NCBI RefSeq assembly: GCF_026340305.1
Contig: NZ_JAPEPI010000002.1
Location: 558,001-622,000, forward strand
Length of the DNA stretch: 64,000 nt
Source: Streptomyces sp. NBC_01381
GTDB lineage: Bacteria; Actinomycetota; Actinomycetes; Streptomycetales; Streptomycetaceae
Direction: 5' to 3'
In this document: piece after piece, positions 8,891 through 16,760 of the stretch
Layout: each line of letters starts with the position of its first letter
How positions within the stretch are numbered: the stretch's first letter is position 1
The notes under the pieces: generated by a model
What the model saw: only the letters and a program-made list of their open reading frames with translations
What the model was told of the DNA's origin: nothing
Database searches by the model: none
Translations under genes and position numbers: made by a program

Positions 8891-10179
8891 CGCGGCAGCA
8901 GAAGGTGGACGCGCCGAGAGCCCCGGAGGGCGCCGCCGGGTGGGACGCCCGCTCGGCGGATCTGGCGGCGGAGGCGTTCGGGGAGTCGGAGGCGATCGTG
9001 GGGGAGCCTGTGGCTTGGCGGGCGGCCGGTGGCGGCTCCAGTACAGGTCCTTCGGGCGCTCCAGGTGCTGCGGGGGGTGTTCGTCCCCCGCGCCGCGGCG
9101 CCGTCGACCCCGTGAAGGCGCTGATGCACCGGCACCGTGAGCTGTGCGAGCGCGCCGTCGACCCGCTGGAGATCGCTGCGGGGCTCGAGGCGCACGGGGT
9201 GACCGACCGGACCGCCGTGCGGTTCCGGCACCGGGATGTCTTCGCGCTCGCCGAGGAGATGTACGCGCGCGTGCCCCGCGACGACGACGAACGGAACCTC
9301 CCCGTGGTGCAGCCCTCGCCGGGAACGCCCGGTGCCTCCGCCGGGTGGGCGCTGCTCGCGCTGCTGCCGGGAGCGGTGTGCGGGCTCGCTGTCGCCGGGG
9401 CCGAGCTGACCGAGGGGCGTGCGCGGCTCGCGGTGGGGCTCGGCGGGGCGCTCGCCGTGGCTGTGGCGCTGCGGGTCGCGCTTCGGTACGGGACGCCGGG
9501 CCCGGGAGCCGGTCTTTCGGGTGGCGTGCGCCACGCGCCGCCGGCCACGCGCGCGTGGGTGTGCTGGTTGGTCGCGTACGGGGTTCTCGGTGACGGGCTG
9601 CTGCGGGGCGCCGTCTCGGGCGGGCCCGACGGGTCGTGGGCGGCTTCGACGGCCACCGCCCTGGGGCTCTCGCTCGCTGTCGCGCCCGCGGTCTGGTGCG
9701 CCCGGCTGTTCGCCGTGCGGGCGCGAGGGCGGCTCTCCACCAGTCGGGGGCTCGACGAATTCACCTCCTCCGCACGGCCGTTGCTCCTGGGCGTCGTCCT
9801 GCTCTTCGGCTGTGCGCTGGGGGTGCTGCTCGCGGTGTCCGCCGCGGTGGTCCCTGCGGGCGGCGGGGCGGGCGTCGGGGCCGGGGCGCTCGGGGTGCTG
9901 CTGTTGCTGGCCTGGCTGCTTTCTTCGTACGGCTTCACTCGGGCGCCGCTGCTGATGCTGGGGGCCGCGGGCGTCGCGGAGGCGGGGGCCGTCGCCTCCG
10001 TGTTCGCGGGGCGGCTGCCGGGGGTCGAGTGGGTGGCCGTACCGGTGGAGGGCGCGGTCGACGCGTGGGGGCCCGGGGTGGTCCCGCTGGTCGCCTGCGG
10101 GGCCGCGGTGCTCGTGCTGCTGCTGCACTGCGGCCGGACCCTGACCCGTGCCTCCGCGCATTCCTATGGGGCGCCGTGA
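8887..10179 (+). CDS. Polytopic membrane protein of the PelF-like cluster
   Basis: ATG 8887 overlaps the glycosyltransferase stop. The 430-residue protein has a disordered N-terminus (~1–75), a soluble segment of unknown fold with a conserved-looking HRDVFALAEEMYARVPR stretch (~117–133), and about eight hydrophobic helices (~153–412). It is not recognisably PelG, the MATE-like exporter of the Pel system, and I cannot assign a family. Its strict coupling to the PelF-like enzyme suggests it is the membrane partner for export or assembly of the product; that is inference only. Confidence 0.75.
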   Translation: MTRQQKVDAPRAPEGAAGWDARSADLAAEAFGESEAIVGEPVAWRAAGGGSSTGPSGAPGAAGGVRPPRRGAVDPVKALMHRHRELCERAVDPLEIAAGLEAHGVTDRTAVRFRHRDVFALAEEMYARVPRDDDERNLPVVQPSPGTPGASAGWALLALLPGAVCGLAVAGAELTEGRARLAVGLGGALAVAVALRVALRYGTPGPGAGLSGGVRHAPPATRAWVCWLVAYGVLGDGLLRGAVSGGPDGSWAASTATALGLSLAVAPAVWCARLFAVRARGRLSTSRGLDEFTSSARPLLLGVVLLFGCALGVLLAVSAAVVPAGGGAGVGAGALGVLLLLAWLLSSYGFTRAPLLMLGAAGVAEAGAVASVFAGRLPGVEWVAVPVEGAVDAWGPGVVPLVACGAAVLVLLLHCGRTLTRASAHSYGAP

Positions 10180-10254
10180 GGGTGCCATCCGACGGACGCC
10201 CGGCAGCGGAGCGCCGTTCCCACCCCAGAACTCTCTCTCCCGCGGGGCCGACAC

Positions 10255-10298
10255 CGCGGGCCTTACCCCGTGACAACGCGGGCCTTACCCCGTGACAA
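10255..10298 (+). repeat. Exact 22-bp tandem duplication
   Basis: 10255–10276 and 10277–10298 are identical, each ending in ACCCCGTGACAA. The period equals two helical turns, so the pair could present two faces of one regulator site. It lies just before the mini-ORF and epimerase. Confidence 0.9.
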
Positions 10299-10326
10299 AC
10301 GGCAACCCCCTGAAGGAGAACCCCAG

Positions 10327-10374
10327 ATGAGCACCCTCAGCATCCGAGAATCCGACCCGGGAGCCGCCCGATGA
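10327..10374 (+). CDS. 15-residue mini-ORF coupled to the epimerase gene
   Basis: ATG 10327 has a strong Shine–Dalgarno (AAGGAG at 10313–10318, spacing 8) and encodes MSTLSIRESDPGAAR. Its TGA overlaps the epimerase ATG as ATGA at 10371–10374. The epimerase itself has no comparable ribosome-binding site, so the mini-ORF probably delivers ribosomes to it. It could alternatively be a non-homologous N-terminal exon-like remnant out of frame. Translation is inferred, not shown. Confidence 0.55.
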   Translation: MSTLSIRESDPGAAR

Positions 10375-11324
10375 GGGTGCTGCTGATCGGAGCCAATGGA
10401 TACCTCGGCCGTTTCGTCGCCGACCGGCTGCTCGCCGACCCGGCCGTGCAGCTCACCGCGCTCGGGCGCGGCGACGACTCGGACGTACGGTTCGACCTCG
10501 CGAGCGGCAGCCCCGGCGCGCTCACCCGTTTCCTGGACGCCGTGCACCCCGGAGTCGTCATCAACTGCGCGGGCGCCACCCGCGGCGGCGCCCGCGAGCT
10601 GACCCGGCACAACACGGTGGCCGTCGCCACCATCTGCGAGGCCCTGCGCCGCAGCGGCTGCGGGGCGCGGCTCGTGCAGCTGGGCTGCGGCGCCGAGTAC
10701 GGGCCGAGCCAGCCGGGCTCCTCGACCGCCGAGGACGCCGTGCCGAGGCCCGGTGGGCCCTACGGGGTCAGCAAGCTCGCCGCCACCGAGCTCGTGCTGG
10801 GGGCGGGGCTCGACGCCGTCGTCCTTCGGGTGTTCTCGCCTGCGGGGCCCGGCACCCCCGCCGGATCACCGCTCGGGCGGCTCGCCGAGGCCATGCGGCG
10901 GGCCATGCAGTCCGGCGACGGCGAGCTGAAGCTCGGGGGGCTCGGCGTGCAGCGGGACTTCATCGACGTACGCGATGTGGCGCGCGCCGTGCACGCCGCC
11001 TCGCTCTCCGCCGCCCAGGGGATCGTGAACATCGGCGCCGGCCGAGCCGTACGTCTGCGTGACGCGGCCGCCGTCCTGGCGCGCGTCGCGGGGTACGGCG
11101 GAGCCCTGCACGAGCTCGACCAAGGGCCCCTGCGGCAATCCATCGGGCACCCCCGCTCCGAATCCGACCACGGGGGCCCGGCCGCCTACCCCTACCCGGA
11201 CGGCTGCGGCAGCTGGCAGCAGGCGGATGTGCGCACCGCGCGCGACCGCCTCGGCTGGCGCCCCCGGATCAACCTCGAAGAGTCACTCGCCGACATCTGG
11301 ATGGAGGCGGCATGCCGCATCTGA
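10371..11324 (+). CDS. NAD-dependent epimerase/dehydratase (extended SDR)
   Basis: 317 residues starting directly at the Rossmann fold: MRVLLIGANGYLGRF contains the NAD-binding GxxGxxG. The active-site pair YGVSK (Tyr ~130, Lys ~134) is present. This is the extended SDR family that epimerises or dehydrates nucleotide sugars, so it could supply the UDP-hexose (for example a UDP-galactosamine-type sugar) to the PelF-like transferase. The substrate cannot be read from the sequence. It overlaps the next gene by 13 nt and follows the coupled 15-codon ORF. Confidence 0.88.
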   Translation: MRVLLIGANGYLGRFVADRLLADPAVQLTALGRGDDSDVRFDLASGSPGALTRFLDAVHPGVVINCAGATRGGARELTRHNTVAVATICEALRRSGCGARLVQLGCGAEYGPSQPGSSTAEDAVPRPGGPYGVSKLAATELVLGAGLDAVVLRVFSPAGPGTPAGSPLGRLAEAMRRAMQSGDGELKLGGLGVQRDFIDVRDVARAVHAASLSAAQGIVNIGAGRAVRLRDAAAVLARVAGYGGALHELDQGPLRQSIGHPRSESDHGGPAAYPYPDGCGSWQQADVRTARDRLGWRPRINLEESLADIWMEAACRI

Positions 11325-12061
11325 CCAGCACAGCCACGGGCACCGCGCACACGGACGTACGACTCGGCTTCGGCGTCCCGGGCTTCGCCCACCCGCTCGT
11401 CGCGCCCGCCGAATGGTCCGAACTCACCCGTCCTGGCACCCCTCTGCACTGGGTCGTCCTGAACGTGGCGGGCGGCCCGGGGGACCGGCCCGACCCGCAC
11501 TGCCTGGAAGCGGCGGGGCGGCTGCGGAACGCGGGCGTCCGTGTTCTCGGTCACCTCGACGCGACCTACGGCGCCCGCCCCTTCGGCGAGATGATCTCGG
11601 ACGCGCACCGCTACCTCGACTGGTACCAGGTCGACGGCTTCTCCCTCGACCGCTGCCCCACCGAGCGCGCCGCGCTTCCCGAGGTGCGCCGGACGGTCAC
11701 CACCCTGCGCGCGCTCTGCGACGACGCGCACATCGTCCTCGGGCACGGCACCCATCCCTATCCCGGATACGCCGAATCCGCCGACCAATTGGTGACCTTC
11801 TCCGGCCCCTGGAGCGACTACCGCTGGTCCCAGGTGGCCGAGTGGACCGCCGACTACCCGCCCGAGCGCTTCTGCCACTTCGTGCACGGCATGCCGCGCG
11901 GCCATCTCGACGAGGCCATGCGCATCGCGCGCTGGCAGGGGGCCTCGACGATCTACTTCACCGACCACATAGAGCGGGGCGGCCCGAACGACCCGTGGGA
12001 GTCCATGCCCGCGTACTGGGACGAAATCGTCTCGCGTATCGGAACGGGTGTCTCGGAATGA
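11312..12061 (+). CDS. Spherulin-4 family (GH135/PelA-hydrolase-like) protein, probably degenerate
   Basis: The 249-residue protein has the spherulin-4 TIM-barrel landmarks in order: VVLNVAGGPG, RVLGHLDATYGARP, WYQVDGFSLDR and ADQLVTFSGPW. This family includes Sph3, a galactosaminogalactan-cutting hydrolase, and is related to the PelA hydrolase. In those enzymes the third motif normally ends Asp-Glu and the fourth contains Phe-Glu; here they are Asp113-Arg114 and Phe-Ser164. There is no signal peptide, so the protein appears cytoplasmic. It is the last gene of the cluster. A binding or structural role seems more likely than hydrolysis. Confidence 0.85.
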   Translation: MPHLTSTATGTAHTDVRLGFGVPGFAHPLVAPAEWSELTRPGTPLHWVVLNVAGGPGDRPDPHCLEAAGRLRNAGVRVLGHLDATYGARPFGEMISDAHRYLDWYQVDGFSLDRCPTERAALPEVRRTVTTLRALCDDAHIVLGHGTHPYPGYAESADQLVTFSGPWSDYRWSQVAEWTADYPPERFCHFVHGMPRGHLDEAMRIARWQGASTIYFTDHIERGGPNDPWESMPAYWDEIVSRIGTGVSE

Positions 12062-12124
12062 AGAAGGCCGTGGCAGTGTTAACCGCAGAACAACCGTTCC
12101 GAAATACCGACCAACGGAGTCCCC

Positions 12125-13303
12125 GTGTCGCTGCCACCCCTGGTCGAGCCAGCATCTGAGCTCACCGTCGACGAGGTTCGCAGGTACTCCCGCCACCTGA
12201 TCATCCCCGACGTCGGGATGGACGGGCAGAAGCGGCTGAAGAACGCCAAGGTGCTGTGTGTCGGCGCCGGCGGCCTCGGGTCACCGGCGCTGATGTACCT
12301 CGCCGCGGCGGGCGTGGGCACGCTCGGCATCGTGGAGTTCGACGAGGTCGACGAGTCGAACCTGCAGCGCCAGATCATCCACAGCCAGGCCGACATCGGC
12401 CGCTCCAAGGCCGCGTCCGCGAAGGACTCCGTCCTCGGCATCAACCCGTACGTGAACGTGATCCTCCACGAAGAGCGGCTCGAGGCCGAGAACGTGATGG
12501 ACATCTTCAGCCAGTACGACCTGATCGTCGACGGCACGGACAACTTCGCCACGCGTTACCTGGTCAACGACGCGTGCGTGCTGCTCAACAAGCCGTACGT
12601 GTGGGGTTCGATCTACCGCTTCGACGGCCAGGCGTCCGTCTTCTGGAGCGAGCACGGCCCGTGCTACCGCTGCCTCTACCCGGAGCCCCCGCCGCCCGGC
12701 ATGGTCCCGTCCTGCGCCGAGGGCGGCGTGCTCGGCGTGCTCTGCGCGTCGATCGGCTCCATCCAGGTCACCGAGGCGATCAAGGTCCTGGCCGGCGTGG
12801 GCGACCCGCTGGTCGGCCGCCTGATGATCTACGACGCCTTGGAGATGCAGTACCGCCAGGTCAAGGTCCGCAAGGACCCCGACTGCGCGGTCTGCGGCGA
12901 GAACCCCACCGTCACCGAGCTCATCGACTACGAGGCCTTCTGCGGCGTCGTGTCCGACGAGGCCCAGGAGGCGGCGCTCGGCTCGACGATCACTCCCAAG
13001 CAGCTCAAGGAGTGGATCGACGCGGACGAGAAGATCGAGATCATCGACGTGCGCGAGCAGAACGAGTACGAGATCGTCTCGATCCCCGGCGCCAGGCTGA
13101 TCCCCAAGAACGAGTTCCTCATGGGCACCGCCCTGGAGAGCCTCCCGCAGGACAAGAAGATCGTCTTGCACTGCAAGACGGGTGTCCGGTCCGCGGAAGT
13201 CCTCGCCGTACTGAAGTCCGCGGGCTTCGCGGACGCGGTGCATGTGGGCGGCGGCGTGATCGGGTGGGTCAACCAGATCGAGCCCGACAAGCCGGTCTAC
13301 TAG
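12125..13303 (+). CDS. moeZ: Adenylyltransferase/sulfurtransferase MoeZ
   Basis: 392 residues from GTG 12125 (GGAG five bases upstream). The N-terminal ThiF/MoeB domain has the ATP-binding GAGGLGSP (~45) and two zinc cysteine pairs (CYRC and CAVC). The C-terminal rhodanese domain has the active-site loop HCKTGVRS with Cys350. MoeZ adenylates and thiolates the C-terminus of sulfur-carrier proteins (MoaD, ThiS, CysO types), supplying sulfur for molybdopterin, thiamine, cysteine and some natural products. moaE lies 32 kb away in the same window. Transcription ends at the strong hairpin 20 bp downstream. Confidence 0.96.
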   Translation: MSLPPLVEPASELTVDEVRRYSRHLIIPDVGMDGQKRLKNAKVLCVGAGGLGSPALMYLAAAGVGTLGIVEFDEVDESNLQRQIIHSQADIGRSKAASAKDSVLGINPYVNVILHEERLEAENVMDIFSQYDLIVDGTDNFATRYLVNDACVLLNKPYVWGSIYRFDGQASVFWSEHGPCYRCLYPEPPPPGMVPSCAEGGVLGVLCASIGSIQVTEAIKVLAGVGDPLVGRLMIYDALEMQYRQVKVRKDPDCAVCGENPTVTELIDYEAFCGVVSDEAQEAALGSTITPKQLKEWIDADEKIEIIDVREQNEYEIVSIPGARLIPKNEFLMGTALESLPQDKKIVLHCKTGVRSAEVLAVLKSAGFADAVHVGGGVIGWVNQIEPDKPVY

Positions 13304-13321
13304 GCGTAGTGCCTGAACGGA

Positions 13322-13356
13322 GATGGGCCCCGCACCTATGAGGTGCGGGGCCCATC
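13322..13356 (+). terminator. 16-bp perfect hairpin after moeZ
   Basis: 13322–13337 pairs exactly with 13341–13356 around the loop ATG. It lies between convergent moeZ and the peptidase gene and probably works in both directions. Confidence 0.85.
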
Positions 13357-13365
13357 GCCTTAACG

Positions 13366-13393
13366 GCTCGTCCTCAAACGCCGGACGGGCTGG
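13366..13393. repeat. Streptomycete dispersed intergenic repeat (CTCAAACGCCGGACGGGCT type)
   Basis: The sequence around TCCTCAAACGCCGGACGGGC between convergent genes resembles a short repeat I recognise from many streptomycete intergenic regions. It has no coding potential. Family membership is from memory. Confidence 0.5.
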
Positions 13394-13407
13394 AGTGGGC
13401 TGGTGTC

Positions 13408-14970
13408 TCAGGACTCGCAGACCTTGCCGTTCTGCGGGACCTTGCCGTCCAGGAGGTAGCCGTCGACCGCGTCGTCCACGCAGTCGCTGCCGCTCCCGTA
13501 GGCCCCGTGCCCCTCGCCCTTCCAGGTCAGCATGACGCCCGTGCCCTTGCCGAGCTCGTCGGTCATCTTCTGCGCACCCTCGTAGGGCGTCGCCGGATCT
13601 CCGGTGTTGCCGACCACCAGGATCGGGTCCGCGTCGGGGGCGGAGACGTCGGGGGAGTCGTGCAGCCCGGCCACCGGCCAGGAATGGCACCAGCCCGCCG
13701 TGTCCCAGCCCATGAACTCGCCGAAGACCGGCGATATCTCACGGAAGTCGGCGAGCTGCGCCTTCGCCTGCGCGGGCGTCGGGCGCGCCTTGCCGTCGCG
13801 GCAGGAGATGGAGCGCTGCGAGTGGCTCTGTGTGCTGTAACGGCCGGACGGGTCCCGCTCGTTGTAGGCGTCGGCCAGCTGCAGCAGCGCCGATCCTTCG
13901 CCCTTCTCGGCCTGCTCCAGGCCGTGGGTCAGGGCGGGCCAGCTCTGCCGGCTGTAGAGCGTGACCGTGATGCCGGTGAGCGCCAGGGACTGGGTGAGCT
14001 TCCGGTCGCCCGATCCGGGCAGCGGCTCGGCGTCCAGGCGCTTCAGGAGGCGCACTATCTTCTGCGAGCCCGCCTTCGGGTCCTGGCCCGACGACTTCAG
14101 ATAGTTCTCCAGGGCGCGCTGGAAGCCCCGCGCCTGGTTCTTGGCGTGGCCCACCGAATCCGCACTCGGGTCGACGACGGCGTCCAGGGTGAGGCGCCCC
14201 ACCTTCTTGGGGAACAAGTGCGCGTACGTGCCGCCCAGTTCGGTGCCGTACGAGATACCCATGTAGTGCAGCTTCTCGTCGCCGAGGACCTGGCGCATCA
14301 CATCCATGTCGCGGGCCGCCTCGACCGTCGAGACATGGCCGAGGAGCTTGCCCGAGTTCCGCTCGCAGCCCGCACCGAAGTCGGCCGCGTCCTTGAAGTA
14401 CGCCGCTTCCTCGGCCGGGGTGTCCGGAGTGAGGTCGACGGACTCCGCGGCCTGCGTCTCCTTGTCGCTGCGGCAGCGCACGCCCGCGCTGCCCGCGACG
14501 CCACGCGGGTCGAAGCTCACCAAGTCGTACCGCTCGCGCAGCGTGTCGTACGAGTCGGCGAACGACGGCAGCATGGAGACGCCGGAGCCGCCGGGGCCGC
14601 CGAAGTTGAACAGGAGTGAGCCGATGCGCTCGCCCTTGCCGGTGGACCGGGCGCGTATCAGGGCGATGTCGATCGTCTCGCCGTCCGGCTTCGCGTAGTC
14701 CATGGGGACCTTGAGGGTCGAGCACTGCCACTCGGAGCCGGGCGCGGGGTCCTGGCCCGATGCCTTGCAGCCGCCCCAGTCGAGCTTCTGGGCGTTGATC
14801 GTCGCGGGCAGCGTAGAGGAGGGATCGGGCCTCGGCTCCTGCCCGGGTCCGGTCGGGGCCGGCTTGGCGTCGTCCTCGCCGCCGTCCGACGAACCGCCGC
14901 AGCCGACGGCGAGCCCCGCCACCAGGACCCCTGCGGCAGCCAGAGCTGCTGACCGTACGAAACGCGGCAT
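13408..14970 (-). CDS. Secreted alpha/beta-hydrolase lipoprotein, tripeptidyl aminopeptidase (S33/TAP) family
   Basis: ATG 14970 is preferred over the in-frame TTG at 15000: it has a GGGGGG run upstream and gives a clean lipoprotein signal with lipobox LAVGC. The 520-residue protein shows the oxyanion loop FNFGGPGGSG, the nucleophile elbow GISYG (Ser ~240), and near the C-terminus the TAP-like domain with VVGNTGDPATPYEGA and GEGHGAYG (the acid and His). It should remove short N-terminal peptides outside the cell. It is paralogous to the next gene. Confidence 0.93.
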   Translation of the reverse strand: MPRFVRSAALAAAGVLVAGLAVGCGGSSDGGEDDAKPAPTGPGQEPRPDPSSTLPATINAQKLDWGGCKASGQDPAPGSEWQCSTLKVPMDYAKPDGETIDIALIRARSTGKGERIGSLLFNFGGPGGSGVSMLPSFADSYDTLRERYDLVSFDPRGVAGSAGVRCRSDKETQAAESVDLTPDTPAEEAAYFKDAADFGAGCERNSGKLLGHVSTVEAARDMDVMRQVLGDEKLHYMGISYGTELGGTYAHLFPKKVGRLTLDAVVDPSADSVGHAKNQARGFQRALENYLKSSGQDPKAGSQKIVRLLKRLDAEPLPGSGDRKLTQSLALTGITVTLYSRQSWPALTHGLEQAEKGEGSALLQLADAYNERDPSGRYSTQSHSQRSISCRDGKARPTPAQAKAQLADFREISPVFGEFMGWDTAGWCHSWPVAGLHDSPDVSAPDADPILVVGNTGDPATPYEGAQKMTDELGKGTGVMLTWKGEGHGAYGSGSDCVDDAVDGYLLDGKVPQNGKVCES

Positions 14971-15059
14971 GGAGCGCTTCCCCCCTTGGAAGACAGTCAA
15001 GCCATAGTAGGCGGGGCTTCTGACAGTGCCCTTGGCGGGCTTGGTCCCTTATGTGCCGC

Positions 15060-16604
15060 TTATGCGCAGACCGTGCCCGCCTTCGGCACGGTGCCGTCCA
15101 GCAGATAGCCGTTCACCGCGTCCCGTACGCACTTGTTCTTGCTGTCGTACGCCCCGTGCCCCTGGCCCTTGTACGTCAGCTCGACACCGACGCCCTCGCC
15201 CAGCGCCTGAGCCATCTTCTTCGCGCCCTCGTACGGCGTCGCGGGGTCGCCCGTGTTGCCGATGACGACGATCGGCGGCGCGTCCGACGCGCTGACGTCC
15301 GGATGGTCGGCGGCGCCCTGCACCGCCCAGTCGGTGCAGCCGACCATGCCCCAGGCCAGATAGTCGCCGAACAGCGGGGAGGCCTTACGGAACTCGGGGA
15401 GCTTCTCCTCGACGTAGTCGGCGGTGTAACGCGCCTTGTCGTCGGCGCAGTTGATGGAGATGTTGGCGGCCTGGATGTTGCTGTACGAGCCGTCCTGGTT
15501 GCGGCCGTTCATGGCGTCGGAGAGCGTCATCAGGATCCTGCCGTCGCCGTCGTACGCCTGCTCCAGGCCGTCGGTGAGATACGGCCAGAAGTCCTTGGAG
15601 TACAGCGACTGGGCGATGCCGTTGGTGGCGGCGGTCTGGGTCAGTTCGCGCGGCGGAAGGGCGGGCAGCGGCTTGGCGTCCAGGTCCTTCAGGAGCTTTG
15701 CGATCCGGTCCTTCACGTCCTGCGCGGTGTCGCCGACCGGGCAGTCCTCGACCTTCGACGTGCAGTCCTCGGCGAAGTTGTCGAGCGCGAGCTGGAAGCC
15801 CTCGGCCTGGCCCAGCGAGCCCTGCTCCGCCGTCTCGGTGGGATCGACGACGGCGTCGAAGACGGCGCGGCCCACCTTCTTCGGAAACAAGTGGGCGTAG
15901 ACGCCGCCGAGTTCGGTGCCGTAGGAGATGCCGAAGTAGTGCAGCTTGTCGTCGCCGAGCACCTGCCGCATCAGGTCCATGTCGCGGGCCGCGTCGGTGG
16001 TGCGTACGTGGGGGAGCACCTCGCCGGAGTTCTTCTCGCAGCCGCCGTTGAAGCCCTTCACGTTGTCGAGGAGCTGTTTCTGCTCCGCGTCGTCGTCGGG
16101 CGTGGAGTCCTGCTGGAAGTACTCGTCGAGCTGCTCGTCGTCCTCGCACTTCACGCCCGCGCTGCGGCCGACGCCGCGCGGGTCGAAGCTCACCAGGTCG
16201 TAGCGGGTGCGCAGCTTGGCGTAGTCCTGTCCGAAGGCGGGCAGCGTGGTGATGCCCGAGCCGCCGGGGCCGCCGAAGTTGAAGACGAGCGAGCCGATCC
16301 GACGGTCCTGCTCGCCGCTGGCAGCCGCGCGGATCAGCGCGATGTCGAGGGTGTCCCCCTTGGGCTTGTCCCAGTCGAGGGGGGCCTTCATGGTGGCGCA
16401 CTGCCACTCGGCGCCGCCGGGCAGTGGCGACGGGGCCTCACCACCGCCTTCGGAGGCGTCGGGCGCGGGGCAGTCCTTCCAGCTGAGCTTCTGGGCCGAC
16501 AGATCCTCGTCCTTGGCGTCGTCGCCGCCGCAGGCCGTGGCGGTCGATGACAGCAGGGCGACGGTGGCGGCCAGGACAGCGGCACGCGCCTTCAGGTTGG
16601 GCAT
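15060..16604 (-). CDS. Secreted alpha/beta-hydrolase lipoprotein, tripeptidyl aminopeptidase (S33/TAP) family, second copy
   Basis: The start at 16604 gives a signal peptide with lipobox STATAC and is preceded by AGGA at spacing 8; an ATG nine codons upstream has no ribosome-binding site. The 514 residues align along their length with the neighbouring paralogue: FNFGGPGGSG, GISYGTEL (Ser ~227), GNTGDPATPYEGA and GQGHGAYD. The two genes are separated by about 90 bp and are co-oriented, so the pair probably arose by tandem duplication and has diverged. Both should be active by motif content. Confidence 0.93.
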   Translation of the reverse strand: MPNLKARAAVLAATVALLSSTATACGGDDAKDEDLSAQKLSWKDCPAPDASEGGGEAPSPLPGGAEWQCATMKAPLDWDKPKGDTLDIALIRAAASGEQDRRIGSLVFNFGGPGGSGITTLPAFGQDYAKLRTRYDLVSFDPRGVGRSAGVKCEDDEQLDEYFQQDSTPDDDAEQKQLLDNVKGFNGGCEKNSGEVLPHVRTTDAARDMDLMRQVLGDDKLHYFGISYGTELGGVYAHLFPKKVGRAVFDAVVDPTETAEQGSLGQAEGFQLALDNFAEDCTSKVEDCPVGDTAQDVKDRIAKLLKDLDAKPLPALPPRELTQTAATNGIAQSLYSKDFWPYLTDGLEQAYDGDGRILMTLSDAMNGRNQDGSYSNIQAANISINCADDKARYTADYVEEKLPEFRKASPLFGDYLAWGMVGCTDWAVQGAADHPDVSASDAPPIVVIGNTGDPATPYEGAKKMAQALGEGVGVELTYKGQGHGAYDSKNKCVRDAVNGYLLDGTVPKAGTVCA

Positions 16605-16658
16605 GCTTCCCATCCTGCGGGGGGCGCGGACGGGGCGCACGGCTGGCTCGGCCTTCCG

Positions 16659-16760
16659 TGATCAGGCGCTCTGATCAGGCGCTCTTCTTAAGAAGAGGGC
16701 AGCCTCTCTTAAGAAGAGGGCAGCTTCCTCAAGAAGAGCGCCGCTTCCTAAAGAAGGCCC
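16659..16760. repeat. Tandem ~21-bp repeats with internal palindromes, plus a 13-bp tandem repeat
   Basis: Read on the minus strand from the end of the flippase-like gene, about four imperfect ~21-bp units each contain CTTCTTnAG...GAAG followed by a GC-rich spacer. They end in two exact copies of TGATCAGGCGCTC (16659–16671, 16672–16684). The first unit overlaps the last codons and TAG of the gene. The units can each form a small hairpin, so they may act together as a terminator. Confidence 0.8.

Noticed and set aside
13408..16604. The paired peptidase genes as part of a biosynthetic cluster
   Set aside because: They are a tandem duplicate of a housekeeping-type secreted peptidase, with no tailoring or scaffold genes nearby.
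16659..16760. A CRISPR array at the 21-bp repeats
   Set aside because: The units are contiguous, imperfect and without unique spacers, and no cas gene is in the window.
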